Assembly: GCA_016291375.1 (NCBI GenBank)
Contig: JAEEXE010000005.1
Location: 1-64,000, forward strand
Reading direction: 5' to 3'
DNA: 64,000 nt
DNA from: Butyrivibrio sp.
Lineage (GTDB): Bacteria; Bacillota; Clostridia; Lachnospirales; Lachnospiraceae
In this document: in pieces, positions 16,180-25,123 of the stretch
Layout: every line of letters begins with the position of its first letter
Numbering within the stretch: the first letter of the stretch is position 1
Program-made: the position numbers and the translations under genes
The notes under the pieces: generated by a model
Seen by the model: the letters and a program-made list of their open reading frames with translations, nothing else
Databases searched by the model: none
What the model was told of the DNA's origin: nothing

Positions 16180-16350
16180 TCACATCTGATGTCTGACTAC
16201 TTTGTATTCGTCGTCGTCCTGGTAGTAGGGGCACTCTTTGGAGCCGCCGCTCATGAATCTTGCATAGTCATCTTCGTCCATGTTCACCATGCAAGTGTAG
16301 CATTCCCAATCTTCGTCATAAACATAATTTGCGCATGTATCACAGATCAT
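16180..16350 (-). CDS. Small cysteine-rich protein, DUF6472-like
   Basis: A 56-residue protein that I read directly from the sequence: it begins MICDTCANYVYDED and ends DDEYKVVRHQM. Two CxxC pairs (Cys3-Cys6 and Cys17-Cys20), a later cysteine (Cys40, ECPYY) and many acidic residues suggest a small zinc-binding fold. It matches my memory of DUF6472, found in Lachnospiraceae. Its ATG overlaps the cupin stop codon (ATGA at 16347-16350), so it is translated with the cupin. Function unknown. Confidence 0.8.
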   Translation of the reverse strand: MICDTCANYVYDEDWECYTCMVNMDEDDYARFMSGGSKECPYYQDDDEYKVVRHQM

Positions 16351-16679
16351 ACAAAATCCTCTCTCATGGGATTAAAGATATCAAGAAGTACTCCCTTTTC
16401 AAGGCAGACACAACCATGTACCACGTCATTTGTTTTAAGCATTGTATCTCCGGCGCGAACAATCTTTTTGACACCGTCAATCTCAAACTCGAATTCACCA
16501 CTTACAATGTATGTTATCTGAGTATGGGGATGGTGATGAAGTGCCCCAACAGCACCCTTTTCAAAAGAATTCTCAACGCACATAAGGTCTTTGCTGTAAG
16601 CAAGAACTCGTCTTGTCACACCGCCTCCCATATCCTGCGGCTCTACATCTTTATAAAACACCCATCTATCGTCCTGCAT
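16347..16679 (-). CDS. Cupin protein, KdgF-like
   Basis: A 110-residue single-domain cupin. Motif 1 is visible as GALHHHPHTQITYIVSGEFEF (metal-binding histidines and the conserved Glu of EFEF) and motif 2 as GDTMLKTNDVVHGC. The N-terminal GVTRRVLAYSKDLM and the HHHPHTQ core are close to KdgF, which converts unsaturated uronates from pectin or alginate breakdown to linear ketoacids. ATG 16679 follows AGGAGG by 5 bp. It is coupled to the small DUF6472-like gene and lies upstream of a sugar ABC operon. A role in uronate handling is plausible but not proven. Confidence 0.75.
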   Translation of the reverse strand: MQDDRWVFYKDVEPQDMGGGVTRRVLAYSKDLMCVENSFEKGAVGALHHHPHTQITYIVSGEFEFEIDGVKKIVRAGDTMLKTNDVVHGCVCLEKGVLLDIFNPMREDFV

Positions 16680-16746
16680 AATAACCTCCTACAATTAGGT
16701 TCCGGGGCAAAAGAAATATTATGCCCCAACTGATGACATCATAGTA

Positions 16747-18300
16747 TCAAAAATTCATTGCCTCAACAAAAAATTCATCAAAGTCGTCTTTATTTGCAAG
16801 AATCAGTTCAACCGCTGACTCTTTTATTGCCAGAAGCTTTTCAGTTTCTTGTTTCTCTTGTTCATGTCCCATAAGGGCAGATAAAAGATATTTCAAAGCG
16901 CCCTTTAAAGCTGTATTCCCGGCGCCAACAAAGGCTCCCTCAATTGATTCAGGAAAAAGCTTAAGGAATCTGATAGAATCATAGTCTATATTGGTCCCAA
17001 AACCTCCGGATACAAAGACTTTTCCCGGCACATCCCCGTCCAAAAGCTGCTTTATCCCGGAATGAACTGCAGCTTTGGCAAGCTGAACATTTCTGATATC
17101 TTCCTGTCTTATCCTGATGTTTCCATCTTCCGTAACAGGAAAACCTTCTTCAAAATATTGATCTTGTAAAAGCCCTTCCGGTGAGACAATCCCAACTCTC
17201 ACAAGCTCTGATACAGCCTCCATTACACCTGTTCCGCACAATCCGATAGGAGCTTTGTTTCCTATTGTCTCATAACTTACTCCGTTTCCTTCATCAGCTA
17301 TCTTAATATGAGATATTGCTCCCGGGACAGATGCTACTCCGCAGGATATGGTTCCGCCCTCGAACACCGGACCTGCGGCGGTAGAGCATATCTTTAGCTC
17401 TTTTTGGTTATAATATGCCATCTCTCCGTTGGTGCCAAGGTCAAGAAGAAGTCTCTTTTCTCCCTCCCCGGAAAGCCTGGTATAATATACGCCGGATAAA
17501 ATATCTCCGCCCACAAAGGCAGTAAATCCCGGCATTATCACTGTCTTTATCCCACAAAAATCTATATTGTCAATATCAAGTCCCGTTGTTTTATAAGGAT
17601 ATCTTCCAAGACTCTCAACACTTATATTTCTGAAAATGTGCAGCATTGTGGTATTTCCTGTTATTACCATCAGTAAAACCTCCGGGCTCACATCGGATAC
17701 AAGCTCATCCACAAGCTCTTTTACATCAAAAACGACTATCTCGTTAAGTTTCTTAAGTCCCGCCTCATCAGATGCGTAGGAGATCCTTGATATTACATCA
17801 TCCCCGTACTGTCTCTGGTGATTGACCGTAGAGGCAGTTCTTAATACAGAACTCTCTCCGGATGTATTTACCCCAAGAAGAGCCGCTGCAATGGTGGTGG
17901 TTCCTATATCTACTGCAATCCCAAGCCTGTCATAGTCTTGTACCGCGACAGCTTCTTTCGTGACAGCATCCCTGATATCAACACTCTCTGCTACAATACT
18001 GTCTTCATCGACTTTATCGGCGATATCCACTTCGCAGTCATTTTCAACAACACTTCTGCACAGGAGCCTAAAGCCCTGCGAAAGCTCTTTTTCCGTAAAA
18101 AAGCTCTTATCCAATGAGGTCACCTTCGATGGCCCCTCAAGAAAACGCACCTTACATTTACCGCATCGTCCGGTTCCACCGCAAGGGAGCTTATATGAGA
18201 TCTTAGCTGCATCAAAAACGTCCTTTAAAAGCTTACCTTTAAAGGTCTCTGTGACAAAAGATCTGTTTGAAGTATTAATCTTAACCTTTATCTTCTTCAC
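16747..18300 (-). CDS. ASKHA/ferredoxin protein, reductive activator of corrinoid proteins type (DUF4445)
   Basis: About 517 residues. The N-terminus has a plant-type [2Fe-2S] ferredoxin domain (PCGGTGRCGKC, with a fourth Cys in LLCRSV). It is followed by an ASKHA ATPase: the phosphate-1 loop IAVDIGTTTIAAAL (about residue 130), MVITGNTTMLHIF, LLLDLGTNGE and the glycine-rich VFVSGGFGTN. This is the layout of RACo/RamA-type proteins, which reactivate Co(II) corrinoid methyltransferases using electrons and ATP. The start is GTG 18300, 5 bp after GGAG; the long form to 18420 lacks a site. No corrinoid protein or methyltransferase is nearby, so its partner is elsewhere. Confidence 0.82.
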   Translation of the reverse strand: MKKIKVKINTSNRSFVTETFKGKLLKDVFDAAKISYKLPCGGTGRCGKCKVRFLEGPSKVTSLDKSFFTEKELSQGFRLLCRSVVENDCEVDIADKVDEDSIVAESVDIRDAVTKEAVAVQDYDRLGIAVDIGTTTIAAALLGVNTSGESSVLRTASTVNHQRQYGDDVISRISYASDEAGLKKLNEIVVFDVKELVDELVSDVSPEVLLMVITGNTTMLHIFRNISVESLGRYPYKTTGLDIDNIDFCGIKTVIMPGFTAFVGGDILSGVYYTRLSGEGEKRLLLDLGTNGEMAYYNQKELKICSTAAGPVFEGGTISCGVASVPGAISHIKIADEGNGVSYETIGNKAPIGLCGTGVMEAVSELVRVGIVSPEGLLQDQYFEEGFPVTEDGNIRIRQEDIRNVQLAKAAVHSGIKQLLDGDVPGKVFVSGGFGTNIDYDSIRFLKLFPESIEGAFVGAGNTALKGALKYLLSALMGHEQEKQETEKLLAIKESAVELILANKDDFDEFFVEAMNF

Positions 18301-18464
18301 GATATCTCCGATCAATAAAAGCCTACTAAACATAATGATATCACAAAGGCTACATTTTTTTGCTGCGTTATGGTTTTTTAAATACAAATGTGCGAAAATA
18401 GATAATATCGGTGAATCCACCGAAAAACCTCGATAATAATGTATGGTTATGAAAGGAGATAGTT

Positions 18465-19577
18465 ATGGGGCTTATACATGCAGCAATGGCAGCAGGCGGA
18501 AGCGTGCTTGCAGATCAATGGAGAGAATACTTTTACTGTCCTGCTCTTTCAAATGATGTTCTTCTTACAAAGGGCGAAAAAAAGGCAGGCAGAGGATCAA
18601 ATAAGAAAGGCAATGATAATGTTATTTCCGACGGTTCCATCATCGCAATAAACGAAGGTCAGTGCATGATCCTTGTTGACCAGGGACAGATAACTGAAAT
18701 CTGTGCAGAAGCAGGTGAGTTCATTTATGACACATCAAGCGAGCCTTCCATCTTCTATGGAGACCTTGGCGAAGCCATCGTGAACAGTTTCAAGCAGTTT
18801 GGTAAAAGACTTGGCTTTGGCGGAGATGCAGCCAAGGACCAGCGAGTATATTTCATCAATACAAAAGAGATTCTGGGAAATAAGTACGGAACGGTTAATC
18901 CCATTCCTTTCCGTGTAGTTGACACAAATATCGGTCTTGATATGGACGTTAGTATCAAGTGCCACGGCGAATACAGCTATAGAGTTATCGATCCTGTGCT
19001 GTTCTACAAGAACATTTGCGGAAATGTATCCGGTGAATTCAGAAAGGATCAGATAGATTCACAGCTTAAGAGCGAACTTCTTACTGCTCTTCAGCCTGCA
19101 TTTGCCAAGATCTCTGAAATGGGCATCCGTTACAGCGCTCTTCCGGGACATACAACCGAGATCGCCAACGCCCTCAACGAAGTTCTTTCAGATAAGTGGG
19201 ATGATTTCTATGGAATCAAGATCTCAAGCTTTGGCGTAAGCTCTGTTGTGGCAGATGAAGAAGATGAGAAGACCATAAAAGAGCTTCAGAAAGCCGGAGC
19301 TCTTCGTAATCCCAACATGGCAGCAGCAACACTTGCAAGTGCACAGGCTCAGGCTATGCAAGACGCAGCCAAGAATACTTCAGCAGGCCCTATGATGGCA
19401 TTTGCAGGAATGAACATGGCTCAGCAGGCAGGAGGCATGAATCCCAATCAGCTGTTTAATATGGGCGCTGCTCAGACAGCTCCTCAGGCAAACGCCGGCA
19501 CATGGACATGTTCATGCGGAAACGTAAATACAGGAAACTTCTGCCCTAACTGCGGATCAGCCAGACCCGCCAACTGA
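18465..19577 (+). CDS. SPFH-domain protein with C-terminal zinc ribbon (YdjI-like)
   Basis: A 370-residue protein. Residues about 1-290 carry the SPFH (band 7-like) fold of the YdjI or 'virion core protein' type, with WREYFYCPALSNDVLL near the start and IIAINEGQCMILVDQGQI. A Gln/Ala/Met-rich linker follows, then a zinc ribbon C-x-C-x9-C-x2-C (TCSCGNVNTGNFCPNCG). A strong GAAAGGAG site precedes the ATG. It heads a three-gene plus-strand cassette with a zinc-ribbon protein and a TPM protein, like ydjI, ydjG and ydjH of Bacillus subtilis. In that species these proteins form a membrane-stress complex with PspA; no PspA gene is seen here. Confidence 0.82.
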   Translation: MGLIHAAMAAGGSVLADQWREYFYCPALSNDVLLTKGEKKAGRGSNKKGNDNVISDGSIIAINEGQCMILVDQGQITEICAEAGEFIYDTSSEPSIFYGDLGEAIVNSFKQFGKRLGFGGDAAKDQRVYFINTKEILGNKYGTVNPIPFRVVDTNIGLDMDVSIKCHGEYSYRVIDPVLFYKNICGNVSGEFRKDQIDSQLKSELLTALQPAFAKISEMGIRYSALPGHTTEIANALNEVLSDKWDDFYGIKISSFGVSSVVADEEDEKTIKELQKAGALRNPNMAAATLASAQAQAMQDAAKNTSAGPMMAFAGMNMAQQAGGMNPNQLFNMGAAQTAPQANAGTWTCSCGNVNTGNFCPNCGSARPAN

Positions 19578-19591
19578 TCATAGAGGATAAT

Positions 19592-20653
19592 ATGGCTTTA
19601 CAAGAATATGAATGCCCCGCCTGTGGCGGGGCAATGGAATTTAATCCGCATACACAAAAACTCAAATGTCCCTACTGTGATTCTGAATTTGATGTAAAAG
19701 ACTATGTTGCCAACCACAACTCTTCTTCACAGGGAGAGGCCGTGGAAAAACCTTCTTCTGAAGAAAATGCCTCTTCAGGCGAGCAGCTATATGTCTATTC
19801 CTGCGGTTCCTGTGGCGGTGAGATTCTGGCTACAGAATCACTTGGCTCTACCAAATGCCCTTTCTGCAATAACAACATTGTAGTAAAAGAGAAATTTACA
19901 GGCGAGTTCAAACCGGATTACATCATCCCTTTTCAGAAGACCAAAGAAGATGCTGTTGAGATATATAGAAACTATGTCAAATCCAAACGGCTCGTTCCTT
20001 CTGTCTTCCTTGAAGAGAATCACATCGACGAGATAAAAGGAGTATACGTTCCTTTCTGGTTGTTCGATGGCAAAGAAAGCTTTAACGGACAGTACGAGGC
20101 AACCAAGATAAGAACCTGGAGTGATGCGGCCTACAACTACAGAGAGACCAAATATTATAGCGTATCCCGTGCAGGCACAGAATCTTTTGAAAAAGTGCCC
20201 TGTGACGGTTCTAAGGAGATGCCCGACGATCTTATGGAATCTCTTGAGCCTTTTGATCACTCTAAGATGGTTCCCTTTAACATGGGGTACCTTGCCGGCT
20301 TTTTTGCCAACAAATACAATGTAGGCGCTTTGGAATGTAAGGCTCATGCCCTAAAGAGAATGGACGTTACGACTGCAGCTGATTTTAGAAACACCATCTC
20401 CGGATACACTTCTGTTATGCCTGTATCCGAGCACTGCGGAACCGTCACTTCTTCACACAAGTATGCGCTTTACCCCGTGTACATGCTAAGCACTACATGG
20501 AACAACAATAACTATATATTTGCAATGAACGGACAAAACGGAAGATTTGTGGGTGACCTGCCCTTTAGTATTAAGCAGGCGCTAAAATACTATATTCCCA
20601 TTGGTCTTATTGCCTCTGTTGTCGGATTCATTTGCATGTATCTTTTTAGATGA
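19592..20653 (+). CDS. TFIIB-type zinc ribbon membrane protein (YdjG-like)
   Basis: A 353-residue protein with two N-terminal zinc ribbons: CPACGG-x15-CPYCD (residues 8-30) and CGSCGG-x16-CPFCN (about 72-95). The central domain (about 110-320) has the YIIPFQKTKEDAVEIYRNYV and VPFWLFDGKESFNGQY segments typical of YdjG-like proteins. One membrane span near residues 328-350 ends in a short tail, so it is C-terminally anchored. It lies 14 bp downstream of the SPFH gene, and its stop overlaps a possible start of the TPM gene. Confidence 0.78.
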   Translation: MALQEYECPACGGAMEFNPHTQKLKCPYCDSEFDVKDYVANHNSSSQGEAVEKPSSEENASSGEQLYVYSCGSCGGEILATESLGSTKCPFCNNNIVVKEKFTGEFKPDYIIPFQKTKEDAVEIYRNYVKSKRLVPSVFLEENHIDEIKGVYVPFWLFDGKESFNGQYEATKIRTWSDAAYNYRETKYYSVSRAGTESFEKVPCDGSKEMPDDLMESLEPFDHSKMVPFNMGYLAGFFANKYNVGALECKAHALKRMDVTTAADFRNTISGYTSVMPVSEHCGTVTSSHKYALYPVYMLSTTWNNNNYIFAMNGQNGRFVGDLPFSIKQALKYYIPIGLIASVVGFICMYLFR

Positions 20654-20676
20654 CTTATAACGGAACGATTATCTAT

Positions 20677-21558
20677 ATGAATAAAAAAAGATTATTAGCA
20701 AGATTCATCCTGACCATTTTTATGGTTGCATTTATCGGAATACTCTGCCTTGAAACGGATTCCTATGCGGATTCCTCCGATCTGTGGGACAGCTACAACA
20801 TCCCTTCATCAAGACAAAAACCAAGGCTCCTTGATAACGCAGATCTTCTTTCTACGGATGAAGAAAAAGCTCTGGAAGCCAATCTTGATGCACTTAGCCA
20901 AAAATGGAAAAGCAATGTCTGCATACTTACAGTAGACTCGCATTCCGGTCCCATTCAGGCTTTCGCCGATGATTATTTTGACTACAACGGATTTGGTGCT
21001 GACTACAACGACAGCGGTGTTCTGTTTATGCTTAGTATGAGGGACAGAGAATGGGCCATAAGTACTTCCGGAAGTGCCATCCAGGTATATACGGATTATG
21101 GTCAGTCCGAGATGATGGATCAGATGATTCCTTATCTCAAGGACAGATCCTACTATGGTGCCTTTAATAAATTTCTAGAGATATCGGATCGGTATTATGA
21201 CCTTTATTCAAAGGGAACTCCCTTTGATGTTGGTTATAAGCCACCTCTTACAAGAAATGACATCATACAGATGATCCTCATAAGCCTTGCCATAGGTTTT
21301 GGAATTGCCATAATACCTATTGTTGTTATGGCCTCACATCTTAAAACAGTAAAGAGACAGCTTGCCGCCAACGATTACAGATCTCATGACGGACTAGTTG
21401 TAAGTACACACCTTGACACCTTTATAAGAAGCAGCGTGACACGTCATCGCAGGGACACTGACAGCGGTGGTAGCAGGGGCGGCCACTACGGCGGCGGAAG
21501 CTCCACGCATCATTCAAGTTCTGGCCATTCCCACGGCGGAAGTCATGGACACTTTTGA
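20677..21558 (+). CDS. TPM-domain membrane protein (YdjH-like)
   Basis: About 293 residues from ATG 20677; a start at 20650 that overlaps the previous stop is possible. There is a signal sequence (KRLLARFILTIFMVAFIGIL), then a TPM domain: RLLDNADLLSTDEEKALEANL, VDSHSGPIQAFADDYFDYNGFG and the LSMRDREWAISTSG strand. One membrane span follows at about residues 200-222, then a cytoplasmic tail that ends in Gly/Ser/His-rich sequence (GGHYGGGSSTHHSSSGHSHG), perhaps metal-binding. This architecture is that of YdjH, the third member of the cassette. Confidence 0.8.
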   Translation: MNKKRLLARFILTIFMVAFIGILCLETDSYADSSDLWDSYNIPSSRQKPRLLDNADLLSTDEEKALEANLDALSQKWKSNVCILTVDSHSGPIQAFADDYFDYNGFGADYNDSGVLFMLSMRDREWAISTSGSAIQVYTDYGQSEMMDQMIPYLKDRSYYGAFNKFLEISDRYYDLYSKGTPFDVGYKPPLTRNDIIQMILISLAIGFGIAIIPIVVMASHLKTVKRQLAANDYRSHDGLVVSTHLDTFIRSSVTRHRRDTDSGGSRGGHYGGGSSTHHSSSGHSHGGSHGHF

Positions 21559-21646
21559 TTCTTATATCATCTTTTTGTTATCTAAATACAGTACAAAGCT
21601 TCCTCATTTTGAGCTATACTAGATATGTAGCATAGGAGGATCGTCT

Positions 21647-23419
21647 TTGAAAATCAGAACTAGGATGCAGGCAGCTGTGTTATCGATCCTCGCGATTGTT
21701 ATAACAGCTGCCGCAGTTATCTTCTTAGGCGGAGATAAATACAATACACCAAACAAACATCCTATAGTTCAGCTTGAAGAAGGCTGGACTCTTTATCGTG
21801 GAGATTCTTCCTATCCCATTGAACATCTGTCATCCACAAGCATTGATATGATGGATAAGTATGACAAGATTACTCTTATAAGCACTCTTCCAAGATCAGA
21901 TCTTAAACCGGCAACCCTCCATTTTCGCTCTTTTCTGTCCACAGTTGATGTGTTTGTAGATGGAAAAAAGATTTATTCTTTTGGAAAAGAATATGCCGAT
22001 AAGCAAAAGATGATTCCAAAAGTGCACAACTTCATTCCGCTTCCCGATAACTATGGAGGAAAAGAAATAAGGATCGTCATAAAATCCTATGAAAACAATG
22101 CTTTCTCAGGACTTCCCACCATTTCATTGGGTGACTGCGAAGATATATCAAAATCTCTTTTGCAACAGCACAGGCTCCCTTTGGTAGTCGGTGTATTTAT
22201 GTGCGTCTTTGGTTTTTTGACACTTATCCTTTCTCCGTATATCATCTTTTACAATCACCATGACTACAGCATCATCCTCAGCGCTTTCGTAACATTGATA
22301 CTGGGGCTTTATGTTCTGTGCTTTAACGATCTCTTTTCACAGATTTCCAATAAACCCGGTATTTTTTCTTTTATAGAATATCTGGCTCTTTTCATGATTC
22401 CGGGAACTATACTCGCATTTGTGCTTGCAGCTGATCAGCTGGATCAGAAATATCTGGGATATATCATACTCATCTTCAATTCCATGTTTGTGGTTGCTAC
22501 AGCGCTTCTTCACATTTTAAACATCTGTCATATATGCGCCTTTGTTTCCTGGCTCCACATATTATCAATCATTGAAGGTATTCTTGTAATATCGATCATC
22601 ATCGTCAATAACGTAAGAAAGGCCAGATCCAACAAAGAGGATCTTCGCAAAAGAGCCATGTCCACAAATATACTCGTGGCCGGCCTGATAATCACTCTTT
22701 TGTTCTCGATAATAGACATTGTTAAATACAATATTCTCAAATACATTGGCATGAAAGAGGTTAATGCAAATATTGATTTTATGACAGTTGGTGCCCTTAT
22801 CTTCTCCATATGTCTACTACTTAATTACTTCTACCACTGTATAGAATATATAAGCGAAGAGTCAGTCAAGAATCAGCTGGAGGGCTTAGCATACACAGAT
22901 CCCCTCACCGGACTATATAACAGGACTAAATGCGAGCTGACACTTGCTTCTCTCAAGGGAAAATATACAATAATCAGTTTCGATCTTGATTACCTTAAAT
23001 ACACTAACGATAACTACGGGCACGCCGCAGGAGATGAACTTCTCAAAGGTTTTGCTGATCTTCTGAGACAGAGCTTTTTTGACTCCTCAATAATCGGAAG
23101 GATGGGCGGCGACGAGTTCATTGTTATTCTTCCTTACGTAGACGATAATCGAACAGAAAACGGGCTTGCCCTTCTAACAGATCTTATGACGGACAAAAAC
23201 AATAACGAATCCACCTTAAGATATTCTGCTTCCTGGGGCTATGCAAGTAGTGAATCAGCCAAAATCAAATTCACGTCTGAGGCACAGTCTGTATATCTTC
23301 TTGCGGATAAGCGCATGTATACAATGAAAAAGGCTCATCACAACGAATCTTTGGGTCGTTTATATGAAGACCTTATTAAGAGTGTAGATCCGGAGGGAGG
23401 TGCGCAATATGCTAAATAG
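21647..23419 (+). CDS. Membrane receptor with GGDEF (diguanylate cyclase) domain
   Basis: A 590-residue protein. One span near the N-terminus, then an outside beta-sandwich-like sensor (about residues 40-175, with a TLHFRSFLSTVDVFVDGKKI core), seven hydrophobic segments (about 180-400), and a C-terminal GGDEF domain with the active-site motif GRMGGDEFIVI at about 486. This is the 7TMR-DISM layout. The inhibitory RxxD site usually found five residues before GGDEF is absent (FDSS there). It should make cyclic di-GMP. The start is TTG 21647, after AGGAGGA. It overlaps the next gene by 11 bp. Confidence 0.87.
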   Translation: MKIRTRMQAAVLSILAIVITAAAVIFLGGDKYNTPNKHPIVQLEEGWTLYRGDSSYPIEHLSSTSIDMMDKYDKITLISTLPRSDLKPATLHFRSFLSTVDVFVDGKKIYSFGKEYADKQKMIPKVHNFIPLPDNYGGKEIRIVIKSYENNAFSGLPTISLGDCEDISKSLLQQHRLPLVVGVFMCVFGFLTLILSPYIIFYNHHDYSIILSAFVTLILGLYVLCFNDLFSQISNKPGIFSFIEYLALFMIPGTILAFVLAADQLDQKYLGYIILIFNSMFVVATALLHILNICHICAFVSWLHILSIIEGILVISIIIVNNVRKARSNKEDLRKRAMSTNILVAGLIITLLFSIIDIVKYNILKYIGMKEVNANIDFMTVGALIFSICLLLNYFYHCIEYISEESVKNQLEGLAYTDPLTGLYNRTKCELTLASLKGKYTIISFDLDYLKYTNDNYGHAAGDELLKGFADLLRQSFFDSSIIGRMGGDEFIVILPYVDDNRTENGLALLTDLMTDKNNNESTLRYSASWGYASSESAKIKFTSEAQSVYLLADKRMYTMKKAHHNESLGRLYEDLIKSVDPEGGAQYAK

Positions 23420-25103
23420 AAAGCGTATCATCGCAACACTCCTTTCAATACTTGTGATGATATCCATAATCTCACTCTGTCACTATGCCCTCACAACAAG
23501 TCACGATTATCCTATTGAAATATTGGACGAAGGCTGGGATGTCGCAATTAATGGCGAAAATTATCACAATGTTAAGATGTCGGAAGTTTATTCCGTTATG
23601 AATGGAAAGCTAAAACACGGAGATATCATCTCCATGTCCAGAGATCTTCCGGATCTTGGCGCAATACCGTTCCCTGCCATATCCTTCAGAAGCAGATACA
23701 CTACACTTGAATGTTTTGTGGACAACCGGACTGTATATCAATACGGGCTCAAACAGTTTGCTCAGGATAAATTTATAGGAAAGAGCATACACTTTATCAC
23801 ACTTCCAAATGACTACGCCGGAAGGCGCCTTACTTTGTTTATGCATGCGGAAGAAAACGATGCCTTTACTGTTCTTGAAGGTCCATCTCTGGGCTCCACG
23901 CCAGAACTTCGTATGAATTATATTAATTCACACATATTTATTATCTCCGCCGGCATGGCACTGTTCATTTTCGGAATCGTATTTCTAATGCTGAGCCTTT
24001 TATTTGTAACCGCAATCCCGGATATCGCAGTCCAGCTCTACACTTCACTTATGTGTATCAACCTGGGTGTATGGCTGCTTTCTTACTACAATGTTTTGTC
24101 ACTGTTTGTTTTTGCCCCTGTGGAAACTCAACTTGAGTACTTCACACTGTATCTTATAGTTCCGTTCTGCTATATCATTTTGTACTACATACAAAAGCCA
24201 AAGAGAAAGAAGCTGTTTATACTGGCGCTTATAGTCAGCAGCCTTGTACCGTTTTTCCAGTTTATGCTTCATTTCTGCTTTAACATACATTTGAGAGCAA
24301 CTCTCCCAATGTATCATATAGACTGCATTGTGGGCTTTATTGTTGTGGTTTCTTATACTGTCAGAAATGTTGTCAAAAAAGATATCCCTGTTCCCGACAT
24401 GATACAGATGGCAGGCCTGTTTATCTTTACTCTGGCGGAATTTATTCACCTTGTTGTATATGCCCTAGGTCCCCAGAAAGCACAGATAACTTCGTTTTCT
24501 GCCAAAGTAATTATTGCAGGAGGATGTCTGTTCTTTGTAATCTGCCAGATTGCATATTATCTTTTGTTTATAACCCAGACCTTTGCTCAGAGACAAGAAT
24601 ATGCGTCACTTTCCCGTCTTGCTTATGCTGACGGACTTACCAATCTTCCAAACAGAGCCAAATCCGATAAAGCACTTTTGGATCTGAATGATATCAAGAC
24701 CGATTACTGCATAATCAGCATCGATCTAAACGGACTAAAGCCCATAAACGATAAATACGGCCATCTCTCCGGAGATAAGTATATAAAAGACTTCGCAAAT
24801 GTTCTCACCAATACCTTTGCAGAGCTTGGACTGTGTGCGAGAATAGGAGGCGATGAATTCCTAGTTATAATTGAGGACGCCTCGGATATTGAAGTTGATG
24901 CGCTCGTAGGAAGAATGAACAGCGCTCTTAATGTCATGAATGTTCTTTATCCTGAATATCAAAGAAGCGTAGCCACCGGCTACGCTTATAAGCACGAATG
25001 TCCGGACAAGGATTCACATGAAGTTTACCTTCTCGCAGACCAGCGCATGTATGAAAACAAAAGACGAATGCACGAAGAACTTGGAATCACTGCCCGCGTG
25101 TAA
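23409..25103 (+). CDS. Second membrane receptor with GGDEF domain (paralog)
   Basis: A 564-residue protein with the same layout as its upstream neighbour: an N-terminal span, an outside sensor (FPAISFRSRYTTLECFVDNR), seven spans (about 180-395) and a GGDEF domain with ARIGGDEFLVI at about residue 480. The I-site RxxD is again missing. ATG 23409 is favoured because GGAGG lies 8 bp upstream; an in-frame GTG at 23400 lies inside that spacing. The two genes are clearly a tandem duplication that has diverged in the sensor part, so they probably read different ligands. Confidence 0.87.
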   Translation: MLNRKRIIATLLSILVMISIISLCHYALTTSHDYPIEILDEGWDVAINGENYHNVKMSEVYSVMNGKLKHGDIISMSRDLPDLGAIPFPAISFRSRYTTLECFVDNRTVYQYGLKQFAQDKFIGKSIHFITLPNDYAGRRLTLFMHAEENDAFTVLEGPSLGSTPELRMNYINSHIFIISAGMALFIFGIVFLMLSLLFVTAIPDIAVQLYTSLMCINLGVWLLSYYNVLSLFVFAPVETQLEYFTLYLIVPFCYIILYYIQKPKRKKLFILALIVSSLVPFFQFMLHFCFNIHLRATLPMYHIDCIVGFIVVVSYTVRNVVKKDIPVPDMIQMAGLFIFTLAEFIHLVVYALGPQKAQITSFSAKVIIAGGCLFFVICQIAYYLLFITQTFAQRQEYASLSRLAYADGLTNLPNRAKSDKALLDLNDIKTDYCIISIDLNGLKPINDKYGHLSGDKYIKDFANVLTNTFAELGLCARIGGDEFLVIIEDASDIEVDALVGRMNSALNVMNVLYPEYQRSVATGYAYKHECPDKDSHEVYLLADQRMYENKRRMHEELGITARV

Positions 25104-25123
25104 GTGCTGCTATTACTTGACCA

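Noticed and set aside
16704-16727. GGGGCA-N12-TGCCCC hairpin below the ASKHA gene as terminator
   Set aside because: The stem has only 6 bp and no U-tract follows in the direction of transcription; its role is unclear.
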